From contig NZ_BBWZ01000003.1 in NCBI RefSeq assembly GCF_001015055.1, positions 1 through 64,000 on the forward strand: a DNA stretch of 64,000 bases, written 5' to 3'. The notes under the pieces are model-generated. The model searched no databases. It had not been told where the DNA came from and saw only the letters and a program-made list of their open reading frames with translations. Shown piece by piece: positions 1-9,600 of the stretch (positions are counted from its first letter, which is position 1; each line of letters opens with the position of its first letter). The position numbers were made by a program, and so were the translations under genes. The DNA is from Aneurinibacillus tyrosinisolvens. Its GTDB lineage: Bacteria; Bacillota; Bacilli; Aneurinibacillales; Aneurinibacillaceae.

Positions 1-897
<897 letters not shown>

Positions 898-913
898 GGA
901 GCGATAGTAGAAA

Positions 914-956
914 TAACCCCTGGACCTATTTATTTGCAGGGGTTAAGCCAGTTTTT
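914..956 (+). terminator. Intrinsic terminator after the VOC gene
   Basis: Inverted repeat TAACCCCTG / CAGGGGTTA with a 14-nt loop, followed by AGCCAG and a T-rich tail. It lies 17 bp after the VOC stop codon. Confidence 0.7.
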
Positions 957-1113
957 TCCTTCCTAAGAGTGTTCCATGAAATTATATAATCAATAAAAGC
1001 CCTAACAGGAGGGGAACACGATTCAAAAGAGCAGCTTGCCACTCCGATTTCCCTGTGGATTTCAGGTGCGAGGGCAGCGGTTAAGTGTGAATAAGCGTCC
1101 GGTACGGATAAAC

Positions 1114-1806
1114 GGGGTTTTATGTGAAAAGCCGCTTGCAAATTCTTTAAAACAGGCGGAAGAAATGCGAGATGGGGCGAAAAAAGCCGGCGTTGTCCAT
1201 GCAATGAATTTTCCAACGTATTACCGCAGCGCTTTTAAGCAATTGGAGAGGCTCGTTTTCGAAGGATACACTGGCAAAATTAGAAGAGTGGAGGTTCAAG
1301 CGCACTTCCACAGGTGGCCGCGCGACTGGCAGCACAATGCCTGGATTTCAAGCCGGGAGCAGGGCGGTTTTGTACGCGAAGTCATCCCGCATTTCATCCA
1401 GTTGATTGAATACTTATTCGGAACGATCACAAACGTCCGCTCTCAAATCGAATATCCTTCAGACGTGGAGCTATGTGAGATCGGGCTTCTCGCAACAATG
1501 GAAGTGCAGGGCGGCATCCCCATTCTGGTAAATGGGCTCAGCCAGATTGCAAAACACGAAGAGGTGTCATTCACGGTGTACGGCACGGAAGGAACACTAT
1601 CCCTTATCGATTGGAATCGGCTGAAAGGAGGCAGGGCAGGGGAGTACATGGAAGAAATACCGCTGCCGGGCAAAGACCATCTGGAAGACTTAATTACAAA
1701 TTTGATTAAGGCTGTGAATGGGAAGGAAGCCCGATTGTTTGATTTTGGTGTAGGGTATGATGTGCAGCGAGTTCTGGAAGCTTTGCTGCACCCCGAAAAG
1801 AGATGA
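1114..1806 (+). pseudogene. Gfo/Idh/MocA oxidoreductase, C-terminal part only
   Basis: The frame joins family homology abruptly at VLCEKPLA, the conserved EKP motif that normally sits near residue 95. It continues through the C-terminal alpha/beta domain (YYRSAFKQL, GKIRRVEVQ, GGFVREVIPHFIQLIEYL, VYGTEGTLSL). The NAD(P)-binding Rossmann half, with its GxGxxA motif, is absent. About 230 residues remain of the usual 330-380. Between 990 and 1092 another short open frame ends in TAA and may be debris of a neighbour. No ribosome site precedes a sensible start. It is best treated as a 5'-deleted pseudogene of a sugar or polyol dehydrogenase-like protein. Confidence 0.7.
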
Positions 1807-1854
1807 GGAGGAATTCGTTCATGCGGCTCCCCTCAGCTTTAAATTGTTCTTTAA

Positions 1855-2283
1855 CAATACGGCGAACAGATTGCCCCAGGGGAGGACGAACTGCTTTTAT
1901 CTATTGCCCTGCGGCAAATGACAGACGAATTTTCCAAACATACGGGTACCAGGGTTCATTTTCAAATACAAGGAGAAGAACGCGGGCTTACTCAGCATGG
2001 CAAGCTGACCATCGTTCGCTGCCTGCAGGAGGCGCTGACGAATGCCAAGCGGCATGGAGAGGGGACCGCAATCACTGTCATTCTCGCCTTTCATTATGAA
2101 GAGCTGGCTTTAGAGGTGCATGATAATGGCCATGGAGCGGAAGCGATACATACGGGCTTCGGTCTAAAAACGATGAAAGAGAGGCTTGAGATGCTGCAGG
2201 GAAAACTGGAAATTACGTCCTCTTCCGGAAGCGGAACAAAGGTAGTATGTTCGATCCCGATAAAAGGGGAGGTGGTCTCGTGA
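1855..2283 (+). pseudogene. NarL-type two-component histidine kinase, ATPase-domain fragment
   Basis: The frame from about 1855 encodes only the C-terminal part of a HisKA_3/HATPase_c kinase. It includes the N box (CLQEALTNAKRHG), a G1 box (VHDNGHGAE), GFGLKTMKERLEMLQGKLEI and GSGTKVVCSIPI. The sensor, the membrane segments and the phospho-accepting H box are missing. Its stop overlaps the GTG start of the response regulator by four bases (GTGA), the usual kinase-regulator coupling. Together the pair looks like a once-functional DesKR/YvfTU-like system that lost its 5' half. Confidence 0.75.
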
Positions 2284-2823
2284 AAAAGATAAAGGTAGTC
2301 ATTGTTGAAGATCAAGAGCTCGTGAGGGAAGGGCTGCACATTTTGCTAAATACCGAGCCTGACATAGAGGTCATAGGAACCGCGGGAGATGGAAGAGCGG
2401 GTGTTACCATGTGCCAGAAGCTGAAGCCGGACATCGTGCTGATGGATATTCATATGCCTGGGATGGATGGGGTGGTGGCAACCGGGCATATCAAAAAGCT
2501 CTATCCGGAAATCAAAGTCATTATTCTTACAACCTACCAGGAAATTTCCTATGTTATTGAGGCGCTTAGTGTTGGAGCAGAAGGCTATCTGCTGAAAGCG
2601 ATTCAGCCAAAGGACCTGTCAGCCGGAATCCGGCTCATTCACCACGGCGGCACGCTCATTCCGCCGGAAATGGCGAGAGGAATTGTTGCAGAGCTGAAGG
2701 AATTGAAGACTTTGGTAAAGGCGCCGAAAGAACAGAGGTTATATATCCACGATTTATTCCAAGCTGGAAGTACATAACCGCAAGCAGGTGACAAAAAAAG
2801 CGAAGGAAGAAGGTATCGTGTAA
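2280..2823 (+). pseudogene. NarL/LuxR-type response regulator with internal deletion of the DNA-binding domain
   Basis: GTG 2280 sits behind GGGGAGGTGG. The receiver domain is intact: VEDQELVREG acidic pocket, phospho-Asp in LMDIHMPGMDG, LTTY switch Thr, and Lys in LLKAIQPKD. After about residue 145 (KTLVKAPKEQ) the original frame drifts to a stop at 2777. The family's C-terminal end, TIYSKLEVHNRKQ...EEGIV, resumes in another frame from about 2738 and stops at 2823. So most of the LuxR helix-turn-helix is deleted and the frame is shifted. The remaining product would be a receiver without output. Confidence 0.8.
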
Positions 2824-2846
2824 GCCCCCTGCGCGTCCGTTTCTGG

Positions 2847-3788
2847 ATGACTGCCTATGGAACAGAGGCTGTATCATATAAAAATAAACAGGTGATACGA
2901 AAGGGCGGTGACATAGGCACCTTCCATTCAACCATGTGGCTCCTGCCCAAAGAACGGCTTGGAATCTTTATTACGGCATCGGCGGATGTGAAAGGGATAG
3001 GTGAGTTTATTACAAGCTTCATTGATACGCACTACCCTGCTTCAAAGGCTGACAAAGGCCAAAAGGCATATGTAAAGACGCCCGCAGAAGAGCTCACCCA
3101 GCTCACAGGGACCTACCGCTATATTCGTTATTCAGAAACAACGTACGGGAAAGTGATAAACTTCTTTCGGCCTTATGTACAGCTTAAAGTTGCTGCTGAG
3201 GACGGAGGGCTGCTGGTAGAATTGATGGGGGAACACAGGCAGTTTCGTCAAATAACTCCCCTTGTTTTTGAAGAGAGGAACAGGGAAACCGTAGGAAATC
3301 AAAATCGCTTAACCTTTGTCGCAGACAAAAGAAACAATGTCCTTTATTTGCAAATGCCGGAGGAAGCGACGTATTTTAAAAAGGTGGAAGGGTACGAAGA
3401 CATAACAATTCATAAGTGGCTTGCTATCTTCTTTACGGCTGCATTTCTCATCCTTTCCATCCTTCTGTTTGTGCAAAGAAAACGAGGGGAAAGTTCGCTG
3501 CTGAGGAGAATCGCACTGTGGAACTGTCTCGTCCACCTTGTCTTTATTCCTGTTTTTGTCGTAATTGCAATGAAGGTAATGGCGGGAGCTTCTACGGCAC
3601 TTTTGTACATTCCTCTTACACTCCCGCTGCTGGCGGTTCCCTTAACAGCCTTGTTGATTACACTTGCCATAAAGGATTGGAGCAATAAGGGATGGAGAGG
3701 TGGAGTAAGGTTCGTTCCTGTTGCGACCTGCTTTGTAAGCTTCCTGTTTCCACTGTTTTTACGCTATTGGAACTTACTTGGTTATTGA
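2847..3788 (+). pseudogene. Class C beta-lactamase-like serine hydrolase, C-terminal part with membrane tail
   Basis: The frame starts within the end of a beta-lactamase/PBP4*-type domain (KGGDIGTFHSTMWLLPKERLG, the KTG-like region). A linker of about 130 residues follows, then a hydrophobic C-terminal tail with three to four membrane segments (WLAIFFTAAFLILSILLF, LVFIPVFVVIAMKVM, LLAVPLTALLITLAI, FVSFLFPLFLRY). The catalytic SxxK and YxN motifs that should lie upstream are missing. Complete relatives are about 500-600 residues; this is at most 313. ATG 2847 has no ribosome site, so this is probably a 5'-truncated pseudogene that begins right at the decayed regulator. Confidence 0.65.
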
Positions 3789-3795
3789 CAGAACA

Positions 3796-3835
3796 AAACA
3801 GGGCGGCTTTAAAAAGCCTGCCCTGTTTATTTTCA
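3796..3835 (+). terminator. Strong hairpin terminator
   Basis: Stem AAACAGGGC(g)GGCTTT paired with AGCC(t)GCCCTGTTT, then TATTTTC. It lies just after the hydrolase-like fragment, and the truncated opposite-strand DinB frame reads through it, marking a deletion junction. Confidence 0.75.
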
Positions 3836-4191
3836 TTCATATATATTGTTTTCTCCACATTCGCCTCAGTCAGACTTTGTAATGTATCAAATAATGTGCG
3901 CCAGCCATCCTCCCACATTTGCAGTAAATCGGCTGCGGTTGTATTTGCAGACTCAAATTCGGTGTTCCGGTTTCGATCCGGTTTTTCGCCGTCGGCCGTT
4001 AAGAAATCAGTCCACCTGGAAACCATGTTCCCGCTCATATGCCTTATAATGGTGGCAATGCTGTTGGACTCGCTTGCAGGGGACCAGTTCAACTGTTCAT
4101 CGGTCAACCGAGTGATTGTTTTGTCCCCCAGGCTTTTTGTACTCTGAAAGTTTGCGATACAGCAAGACAGATATTCCCTTTCGATGCTCAT
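3829..4191 (-). pseudogene. DinB/DUF1572-family protein, 3'-truncated
   Basis: Minus-strand start ATG 4191 is preceded by GAGAGGAAACA. The first 121 residues match the DUF1572 (DinB four-helix) family: EYLSCCIANFQSTKSLGDKT, IIRHMSGNMVSRWTDFL, EDGWRTLFDTLQSLT. Homology ends at about 3829, and the frame continues through the neighbouring terminator (KQGRLFKAALF) to a stop at 3658. The last third, which carries the conserved HxxxH-type metal ligands (HYSYHVGQI in relatives), is gone. The truncation point coincides with the end of the hydrolase-like fragment, so a deletion joined the two convergent gene ends. Confidence 0.75.
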
Positions 4192-4265
4192 TGTTTCCTC
4201 TCCTCTCCGATTTGCGCTACTCATATAATTATCCGTAAGAGGAGAAAAAAACTTCCTGCAAAGAG

Positions 4266-4682
4266 CTACTGCTCTGAGCTGTATAAAATTCCAAGAAAAT
4301 AATCGGATTCTCTCATAATGTGGTGGATGACAACTTGAACGGTCGGATTTGCCTTTACCGCCTGGCTGTTTTGCAGCATCATTTCAAGAAATCGAATAAA
4401 CTGCCTGCTTTGTTCAATGCTGAAACAAATGAGCTGGTGAATCGTAGAATGAATCCATGGATTTGCCTGGTGTGTGGATGTAAGTTCGGCCTGAAGGTAC
4501 TGGCGGGCCGTATTTTCCGTTTCTGTGAAGGAGCCTTCCCATTTTTCCAGTGCCTGGACGTAAACCGGCTCAAGTTGTGTGAGTGCACGAATGACTACCG
4601 TATGTTCTCTCTCTTGTGTTTTCCAAAAAACGATTTCTTCTAGGGTTCGAACAGGCATATATGGCCCGTAGACGTGTAACAT
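4266..4682 (-). CDS. DUF2935-family protein
   Basis: A 138-residue soluble, helix-rich protein with FWKTQEREHTVVI, a His-Glu arrangement characteristic of DUF2935 (ferritin-like helical bundle), and HHIMRESDYFLGIL at the end. The start ATG 4682 is preceded by AGAGGAGG eight bases upstream. Family members are frequent in spore-forming Bacillales, often as one or two repeats; this one has a single repeat. The role is unknown; metal binding is suggested only by the fold. It is divergent from ilvE, with about 200 bp of AT-rich sequence between. Confidence 0.7.
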   Translation of the reverse strand: MLHVYGPYMPVRTLEEIVFWKTQEREHTVVIRALTQLEPVYVQALEKWEGSFTETENTARQYLQAELTSTHQANPWIHSTIHQLICFSIEQSRQFIRFLEMMLQNSQAVKANPTVQVVIHHIMRESDYFLGILYSSEQ

Positions 4683-4899
4683 GCGTTTAGCCTCCTCTTC
4701 TAATCAGACAATAACAGGATATTCGCGGAGAAAAGGGAGGTGCACAGGAAGTTAAGGAAATTAAGAACATATAGGCAATACCTATTAATGAGGTAGAAAG
4801 TAACTATTTTATTTATTGATAAAAAAATGATATAAATATAATAACTATTTTTCAAAAAATTAATTTTTTCAAAATGAAGCATTGAAGAGGTGTAGAGAG

Positions 4900-5988
4900 A
4901 TGGAGCATGAGCTTACAATAGAAAAAACAAAAGAACCGAAACAAAAGCCGGACCAAAACAATTTGGGATTTGGACAGTATTTCACTGATCATATGTTTTT
5001 AATGGATTATACAGGCGAAAAAGGATGGCATGATCCGAGAATTGTTCCTTATGCTCCCCTAATGCTTGACCCTGCGTCCATGGTTTTTCATTATGGGCAA
5101 ACTGTATTTGAAGGGTTGAAAGCTTATAAGGCAGCGAATGAACAAATCCTCTTATTCAGACCTGACAAAAATATGAAGAGAATTAATATATCTAACCAAA
5201 GGCTTAGCATGCCGCCTATTGACGGGGATTTTGTCATTAAGGCTATAAAAGAACTAGTAAGCATAGAGAAGGATTGGATTCCTGATGAGGAAGGGACCTC
5301 CCTTTATATTAGACCCTTTATTATTGCAACGGAGCCTTGTCTCGGCGTTCGTCCCTCTAACCATTACCATTTTATCGTAATCCTCTCACCTGTCGGCGCC
5401 TATTATCCAGAGGGAATTAAACCGATTAAAATTAATGTGGAAAGCAAATATGTTCGTGCTGTACAAGGTGGAACAGGATTTGCCAAAACAGCCGGGAACT
5501 ACGCTTCCAGTTTAAACGCACAGGTAGAAGCAAAAGAGAATGGATATACTCAAGTGCTATGGTTAGATGGGATCGAAAAGAAGTACATAGAAGAAGTGGG
5601 GAGTATGAATGTATTTTTCAAAATAAACGGTGAGGTGTTCACCCCCGCGTTGAATGGAAGCATTCTGGACGGCGTTACAAGGGACTCTGTGATTAAATTG
5701 TTACAGGATTGGGGGGTTCCTGTTAGCGAGAGAAAGATTTCCATAGAGGAATTGTATGCCGCTTATGACAGCGGAACACTGGAAGAAGCATTTGGCACAG
5801 GAACAGCCGCTGTTATATCCCCCATTGGAGAATTAAATTGGATGAATAAAAGGATGCTGATTCATGGCGGAAATACAGGTGAACTAACTAAAAGGCTTTA
5901 TGATGCCATTACAGGAATCCAGAGTGGAAAAATCGAGGATAAGTTTGGATGGACAGTTGAGGCGAAAACAATGAATTACACATCATAA
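4900..5988 (+). CDS. ilvE: Branched-chain amino acid aminotransferase
   Basis: A 362-residue PLP enzyme of fold type IV that interconverts leucine, isoleucine and valine with their 2-oxo acids in the cytosol. Seen: FHYGQTVFEGLKAY, RPDKNMKRIN, SLYIRPF, GGTGFAKTAGNYASS with the PLP lysine near residue 196, EEVGSMNVFF and GTGTAAVISPIG. Length and motifs match the longer Bacillus YwaA/IlvK subgroup. ATG 4900 is preferred over a frame extension six codons upstream because GAGGTG lies at the right distance. No T-box or other amino-acid leader is visible in the 217 bp upstream. It stands as a single gene with a hairpin after it. Confidence 0.93.
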   Translation: MEHELTIEKTKEPKQKPDQNNLGFGQYFTDHMFLMDYTGEKGWHDPRIVPYAPLMLDPASMVFHYGQTVFEGLKAYKAANEQILLFRPDKNMKRINISNQRLSMPPIDGDFVIKAIKELVSIEKDWIPDEEGTSLYIRPFIIATEPCLGVRPSNHYHFIVILSPVGAYYPEGIKPIKINVESKYVRAVQGGTGFAKTAGNYASSLNAQVEAKENGYTQVLWLDGIEKKYIEEVGSMNVFFKINGEVFTPALNGSILDGVTRDSVIKLLQDWGVPVSERKISIEELYAAYDSGTLEEAFGTGTAAVISPIGELNWMNKRMLIHGGNTGELTKRLYDAITGIQSGKIEDKFGWTVEAKTMNYTS

Positions 5989-6045
5989 ATTCCATTTTGT
6001 TAAGTAGAAAGAGTCGTTTCCAAGAGAACAAAGAAGAAGATCAAT

Positions 6046-6090
6046 AAAAGAAGGCGTTCTTACAACTATGTAGGAACGTCTCTTTTGATC
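6046..6090 (+). terminator. Probable terminator after ilvE
   Basis: Imperfect inverted repeat AAAAGAaGGCGTTCtTACA / TGTAGGAACGTCtCTTTT with a short loop, 60 bp after the ilvE stop. The arms contain mismatches, so confidence is moderate. Confidence 0.5.
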
Positions 6091-6201
6091 TGACCCTAGT
6101 TGATTTCTTTTTTATGTTTATGTTTTTCTTCTGCTGTAAGAGGGTAAATTAAAACTAAACAGAATTTAAAGGATAGTCTAACACCAAAGGAGACTACAAC
6201 G

Positions 6202-6408
6202 ATGAATTTCTTTAATAAATTAGAACAAAAGAGCATGTTGGCAGACTATAATGTTGGTGATCGAATTAATCATAAACTGTTTGGGGAAGGCACAATCAAG
6301 GAAATTTGTGAGAAGAAAACGCTTATTGACATTGATTTTAACGGAACTACAAAGAAGATGAATTTAGAAGTCCTTACGGTAGGCGACCTTGTTGAAAAAG
6401 TTGAGTGA
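6202..6408 (+). CDS. Small protein resembling the C-terminal Tudor-like domain of PcrA/UvrD
   Basis: 68 residues. VGDRINHKLFGEGTIKEI followed by a short beta strand (LIDIDFNG) is the signature of the SH3/Tudor-like tail found at the C terminus of PcrA-type helicases (VGDxVxHxxFGxGxV). Here it stands alone. AAAGGAGA lies 14 bp before ATG 6202. Whether it is a free domain that binds RNA polymerase or a helicase, or a remnant of a larger gene, cannot be told. A hairpin terminator follows, so it is probably its own transcript. Confidence 0.65.
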   Translation: MNFFNKLEQKSMLADYNVGDRINHKLFGEGTIKEICEKKTLIDIDFNGTTKKMNLEVLTVGDLVEKVE

Positions 6409-6471
6409 TTTATATTCACAGTTCCTTCAACAACTACTCAAGATACAGTTACAACTCACTAAGTAGAACAG

Positions 6472-6508
6472 AGGAGTCGGGTGATTACACTTGGCTCTTT
6501 TTCTTTTG
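6472..6508 (+). terminator. Terminator after the Tudor-like gene
   Basis: Stem GAGTCGGGTG / CACTTGGCTC around ATTA, with G-T and other mismatches, followed by TTTTTCTTTT. Confidence 0.6.
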
Positions 6509-6599
6509 TTATTAAGCTGAGGGAGTTTAGTTCGGTAAATAATGAGGCGAGGTGCTTATGGAAATTACAGTTTGGATTGGCTTCGTCTTAAAATTAACG

Positions 6600-6629
6600 T
6601 TGACGTAAATGTTAGTTATATGGTATTTT
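6600..6629 (+). promoter_or_regulatory. Putative MerR-type promoter ahead of the merR-MFS pair
   Basis: TTGACG and TATTTT separated by 18 bp, longer than the usual 17, as is common for promoters activated by MerR regulators that untwist the spacer. It lies 38 bp before the MerR start. A 16-codon open frame from ATG 6558, with a fair ribosome site, overlaps it and may be debris. Confidence 0.4.
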
Positions 6630-6666
6630 ATTCCTTGTTACGTCTAAGCAATTGAAGGGAGATGAA

Positions 6667-7095
6667 ATGAAAATTTACAAAATTGAAGATGTTGCCAAAC
6701 AATGTGGATTAACGAAGCGCACGATTCGATACTACGAGGAAATTGGCTTGCTTTTCCCTCCTGAGAGGAGCGAGGGTGGATTTCGTTTGTATTCCGACCA
6801 ACATGTTGAACGTCTTAAGAAAATTATTAACGCACGTGATGTGCTTGGCTTTTCATTGCCAGAACTTCAGGAATTCCTTTCGATAAGTGAGGAAATCAAC
6901 AACCAGCGTCTAGAGATCAGGCAGATTGAGGATATAGAGCTGAAATTGGAGAAGATTACGGAGATGGAGCAAACCGTTGGAAAACAACTAAGAATCATTG
7001 ATCAAAAGCTTGAGAAGCTGACACTCATTCAGACAGAGTTTCACCAACTGTACGAACGGATTCTTGAAGCCAAAATCAAATATAAATCAGATTAG
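6667..7095 (+). CDS. MerR-family transcriptional regulator
   Basis: 142 residues. The N-terminal winged helix (YKIEDVAKQCGLTKRTIRYYEEIGLL, then SEGGFRLYSDQHVERLKKI) is followed by a long coiled-coil dimerisation helix (about residues 80-135). There is no cysteine-rich metal loop, so it belongs to the drug- or stress-sensing branch. ATG 6667 is chosen because GAAGGGA lies upstream and the family begins MKIYKIEDV; an in-frame TTG five codons earlier is less suitable. The MFS gene starts 14 bp after its stop, so it probably controls that transporter, binding at its own promoter. Confidence 0.88.
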   Translation: MKIYKIEDVAKQCGLTKRTIRYYEEIGLLFPPERSEGGFRLYSDQHVERLKKIINARDVLGFSLPELQEFLSISEEINNQRLEIRQIEDIELKLEKITEMEQTVGKQLRIIDQKLEKLTLIQTEFHQLYERILEAKIKYKSD

Positions 7096-7109
7096 GAGTG
7101 AGCGATAAC

Positions 7110-8351
7110 ATGGCACGTTCTTCTGAGGATACGGCAGTAACTGCCGTAACAAAAAATTCTGTCCCAAACGAGGCAGGTCTTCTGCAGCAACCCCGCTCCG
7201 TATGGGCTGTTTTTTTTGCCGGGATTATCGCGTTTATGGGGATCGGCCTGGTTGATCCCATTTTACCGGCCATTGCCCACAAAATGCAGGCAACACCCAG
7301 TGAAGTAAGCCTGTTGTTCACCACCTATAACGCTGTCATGGCTGTAGCTATGCTGATTACCGGCATGATTACATCCAGAATTGGAGTCAAAGGGACGTTG
7401 CTTATGGGCATCATTATCATTGCCGTATTTTCAGGGCTTGGAGGTCTTTCCAATAATATCTGGATACTCGGCGGACTGCGTGGAGGCTGGGGACTCGGCA
7501 ATGCGCTTTTTGTTGCAACGGCTTTAACTGCGATTGTGTCCTTGTCAAAAAGTGGTGTTACAAAAGCAATTATTCTGTATGAGGCGGCGATCGGGCTCGG
7601 TATTTCGGTAGGGCCGCTGATTGGTGGTGAACTGGGGGCTATTTCATGGAGAGGCCCTTTTTTTGGGGTAGCCTCGCTAATGGTCGTTGCATTTATCGCT
7701 ATTACTGTGTTGATGCCCAAATCAAACAACTCACAGTCTTCGAAAGCTAAGACTTCCTTGATTGATCCGTTTCGCGCTATGAAGCATCGTTCGCTTGTCG
7801 TTTTTGGAGTTACCGCTTGCCTGTACAACTTTGGTTTCTTCACCCTAATGGCATATGCTCCATTCGTTATGGGATTGGATGAGCATGGTCTCGGGTATGT
7901 GTTCCTTGGCTGGGGCATACTGCTAGCCATAACGTCTGTTTTCATGGCTCCGAGGCTCCAACAAAGTTTTGGGACGGTTAAATCCATGTCCGTTATGTTA
8001 GTCCTGTTTGGCCTGACACTGCTGGTGATGGGTATTTGGACGAATACACAATGGGTACTCATTACATCTGTTATTTTTTCAGGTGCATTACTGGGAAATA
8101 ACAACACATTGATTACAACCGGCGTTATGAATGCGGCTCCGATTGAGCGTTCCACTGCATCTGCCGCTTACAGCTTTCTGCGTTTTCTTGGCGCAGCCAT
8201 AGCCCCCTTCTTCGCAGGGAAATTAGCAGAATGGTACAATCCTCATGTTCCTTTTATCGTAGGGGCCGGATTTGTACTACTATCCGTTATGTTTGTAATG
8301 CTCAACCGTCAACATGTGAAACATGTTGACCAGGCCGGTTCCGCTCATTAA
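7110..8351 (+). CDS. MFS multidrug-type transporter
   Basis: About 413 residues with 12 predicted membrane helices. Early signature: FMGIGLVDPILPAIAHKM, followed by the loop 2-3 MFS pattern (TSRIGVKGTLLMG). GPLIGGELGAISWRGPFF matches motif C-like antiporter sequences of DHA1 drug/H+ exporters. ATG 7110 lies 11 bp from AGGAG; a GTG at 7098 overlaps that site and is less likely. It follows the MerR gene in one transcript. The inferred role is proton-driven efflux of a toxic compound sensed by the regulator. The substrate is unknown. The next sequence is a truncated CBS gene joined directly behind its stop. Confidence 0.88.
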   Translation: MARSSEDTAVTAVTKNSVPNEAGLLQQPRSVWAVFFAGIIAFMGIGLVDPILPAIAHKMQATPSEVSLLFTTYNAVMAVAMLITGMITSRIGVKGTLLMGIIIIAVFSGLGGLSNNIWILGGLRGGWGLGNALFVATALTAIVSLSKSGVTKAIILYEAAIGLGISVGPLIGGELGAISWRGPFFGVASLMVVAFIAITVLMPKSNNSQSSKAKTSLIDPFRAMKHRSLVVFGVTACLYNFGFFTLMAYAPFVMGLDEHGLGYVFLGWGILLAITSVFMAPRLQQSFGTVKSMSVMLVLFGLTLLVMGIWTNTQWVLITSVIFSGALLGNNNTLITTGVMNAAPIERSTASAAYSFLRFLGAAIAPFFAGKLAEWYNPHVPFIVGAGFVLLSVMFVMLNRQHVKHVDQAGSAH

Positions 8352-8354
8352 TCT

Positions 8355-8714
8355 GTTATAGACAGCAATCAGAAATTAATCGGTATGGTTAGCGATGGCG
8401 ACGTGATACGATTCCTCAAACCTAATGCTAGCCGTTCGTATGATTTTTTTGCTTACATTGTAACGACCGCCTCAGAAACATTGGATCGTTCCGTAAAGGA
8501 AAAATTAGAGTGTTCGGTAAGTCAGGTTATGAAGAAAAAGAATTTATATGCGGTTTCAACAGATGATCCCCTTGAAAAAGCCATCGACATTCTTTCCAAA
8601 CATCATTTCAAAAAAATACCCGTGATTAGTAAGAATGGAGAACTCGTTGGCGTCATAAGCAGAGGAGATGTAATTCGCCAGTTGACGAATTTGTTTGTTT
8701 TAAAAAAAGGCTAA
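8355..8714 (+). pseudogene. CBS-domain pair protein, 5'-truncated
   Basis: From 8355 the frame reads VIDSNQKLIGMVSDGDVIRFL, the end of a first CBS repeat. A linker and a complete second repeat follow (SQVMKKKNLYAVSTDDPLEKAIDIL, KKIPVISKNGELVGVISRGDVIRQL). The first half of repeat one and the start codon are missing, and the preceding bases are the stop of the transporter. Intact relatives have about 150 residues. ATG 8385 could initiate a product of 109 residues, but no ribosome site is visible. A truncation created by the junction with the MFS gene is most likely. Confidence 0.7.
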
Positions 8715-8801
8715 CTATTTGAAAAAATGTCTAGAAAAAAAGGGTTGCCATTTCGGTTATCCCTTTTCAAGTTGGATGTTTTTTAAAAGGAGAGTTCAAA
8801 A

Positions 8802-9350
8802 TTGCAATCATTAAAATCAGAATTTCACATTGTTGGAATATGTGGGAGTTTACGTAAATCTTCCTGTAACCTTGGACTATTACGTGCATTTGAGCAGGAA
8901 CTGCCAGATAATATCAAGTTTACATTAGGGGATATTTCAGAAATCCCGTTTTTTAATGAAGACCGAGAACAGCCCTATCCAGCAACAGTTTTAAAACTTA
9001 AAGAATTATTGGATTCTGCTGATGCTTTGGTTATTAGCTCGCCTGAGTATAATTTGTCATATACAGCCGTGCTTAAAAATGCAATAGAATGGTTATCACG
9101 CCGTTCGTTACAAACAGAATTAGCAGGGAAACCTGTTGCTCTTATCGGTGCTGCTGTAATTGGAGTTGGGGTATCACAGAGTCATCTGCGAGATGTTATG
9201 TTTGCTTTAAATATGAACGTGTTAAATAGACCCATTGTGCAGGTAGGAAACGCACATGAAAAGTTTGATAAGGAAGGAAATCTGACGGATAACACTACTA
9301 AAGAACTGCTCGTGAAATTAAAAGATGAATTAATTGATGCTATTAAGTGA
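8802..9350 (+). CDS. NADPH-dependent FMN reductase (chromate/quinone reductase type)
   Basis: 182 residues with the flavodoxin-like fold. GICGSLRKSSCNLGLLRAF binds the FMN phosphate, and SPEYNLSYTAVLKNAIEWLSR is the family hallmark. VALIGAAVIGVGVSQSHLR follows. The start is TTG 8802, supported by AAAGGAGAG nine bases upstream. It is a cytosolic enzyme of the YhdA/ChrR/YieF class that reduces quinones, azo compounds or chromate using NAD(P)H. It stands alone between a short hairpin and an IS110 scrap. Confidence 0.88.
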   Translation: MQSLKSEFHIVGICGSLRKSSCNLGLLRAFEQELPDNIKFTLGDISEIPFFNEDREQPYPATVLKLKELLDSADALVISSPEYNLSYTAVLKNAIEWLSRRSLQTELAGKPVALIGAAVIGVGVSQSHLRDVMFALNMNVLNRPIVQVGNAHEKFDKEGNLTDNTTKELLVKLKDELIDAIK

Positions 9351-9389
9351 TTTTTAATCAAAACCGCTATGTGTTTTATTGTCCAAATG

Positions 9390-9497
9390 CTTCGTAGAAA
9401 ACGTTTGAATCTCCTTTCCTTATGGTGTCAAAATACAAGCAGTAATGCTGTCCTTATGGATATCCATTCCGCATGCACGTTCAATGATAACCTTCAT
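9390..9497 (-). mobile_element. IS110-family transposase remnant (5' end)
   Basis: On the minus strand, ATG 9497 follows AAAGGATCATTTCA and reads MKVIIERACGMDIHKDSITACILTP. That is the N terminus of IS110-type (DEDD) transposases with the first catalytic Asp. A TAA at 9420-9422 replaces the next codon, after which GKEIQTFSTK continues in the same frame and then decays. Nothing of the remaining 350 or so residues is present. Confidence 0.8.
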
Positions 9498-9600
9498 TGA
9501 AATGATCCTTTCTGCTACAAACAAGGATAGGTATTCACCTATGTTTGCCCAAGTGAGTATCTTGTTGCTGATGAGAATTTTATTAAACGGAGGAATCACC

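Noticed and set aside
926..1216. 96-residue minus-strand frame opposite the Gfo/Idh fragment
   Set aside because: It is antisense to recognisable family sequence and spans a terminator, with no ribosome site.
4683..4899. T-box or leader peptide upstream of ilvE
   Set aside because: No conserved T-box sequence or run of branched-chain codons was found.
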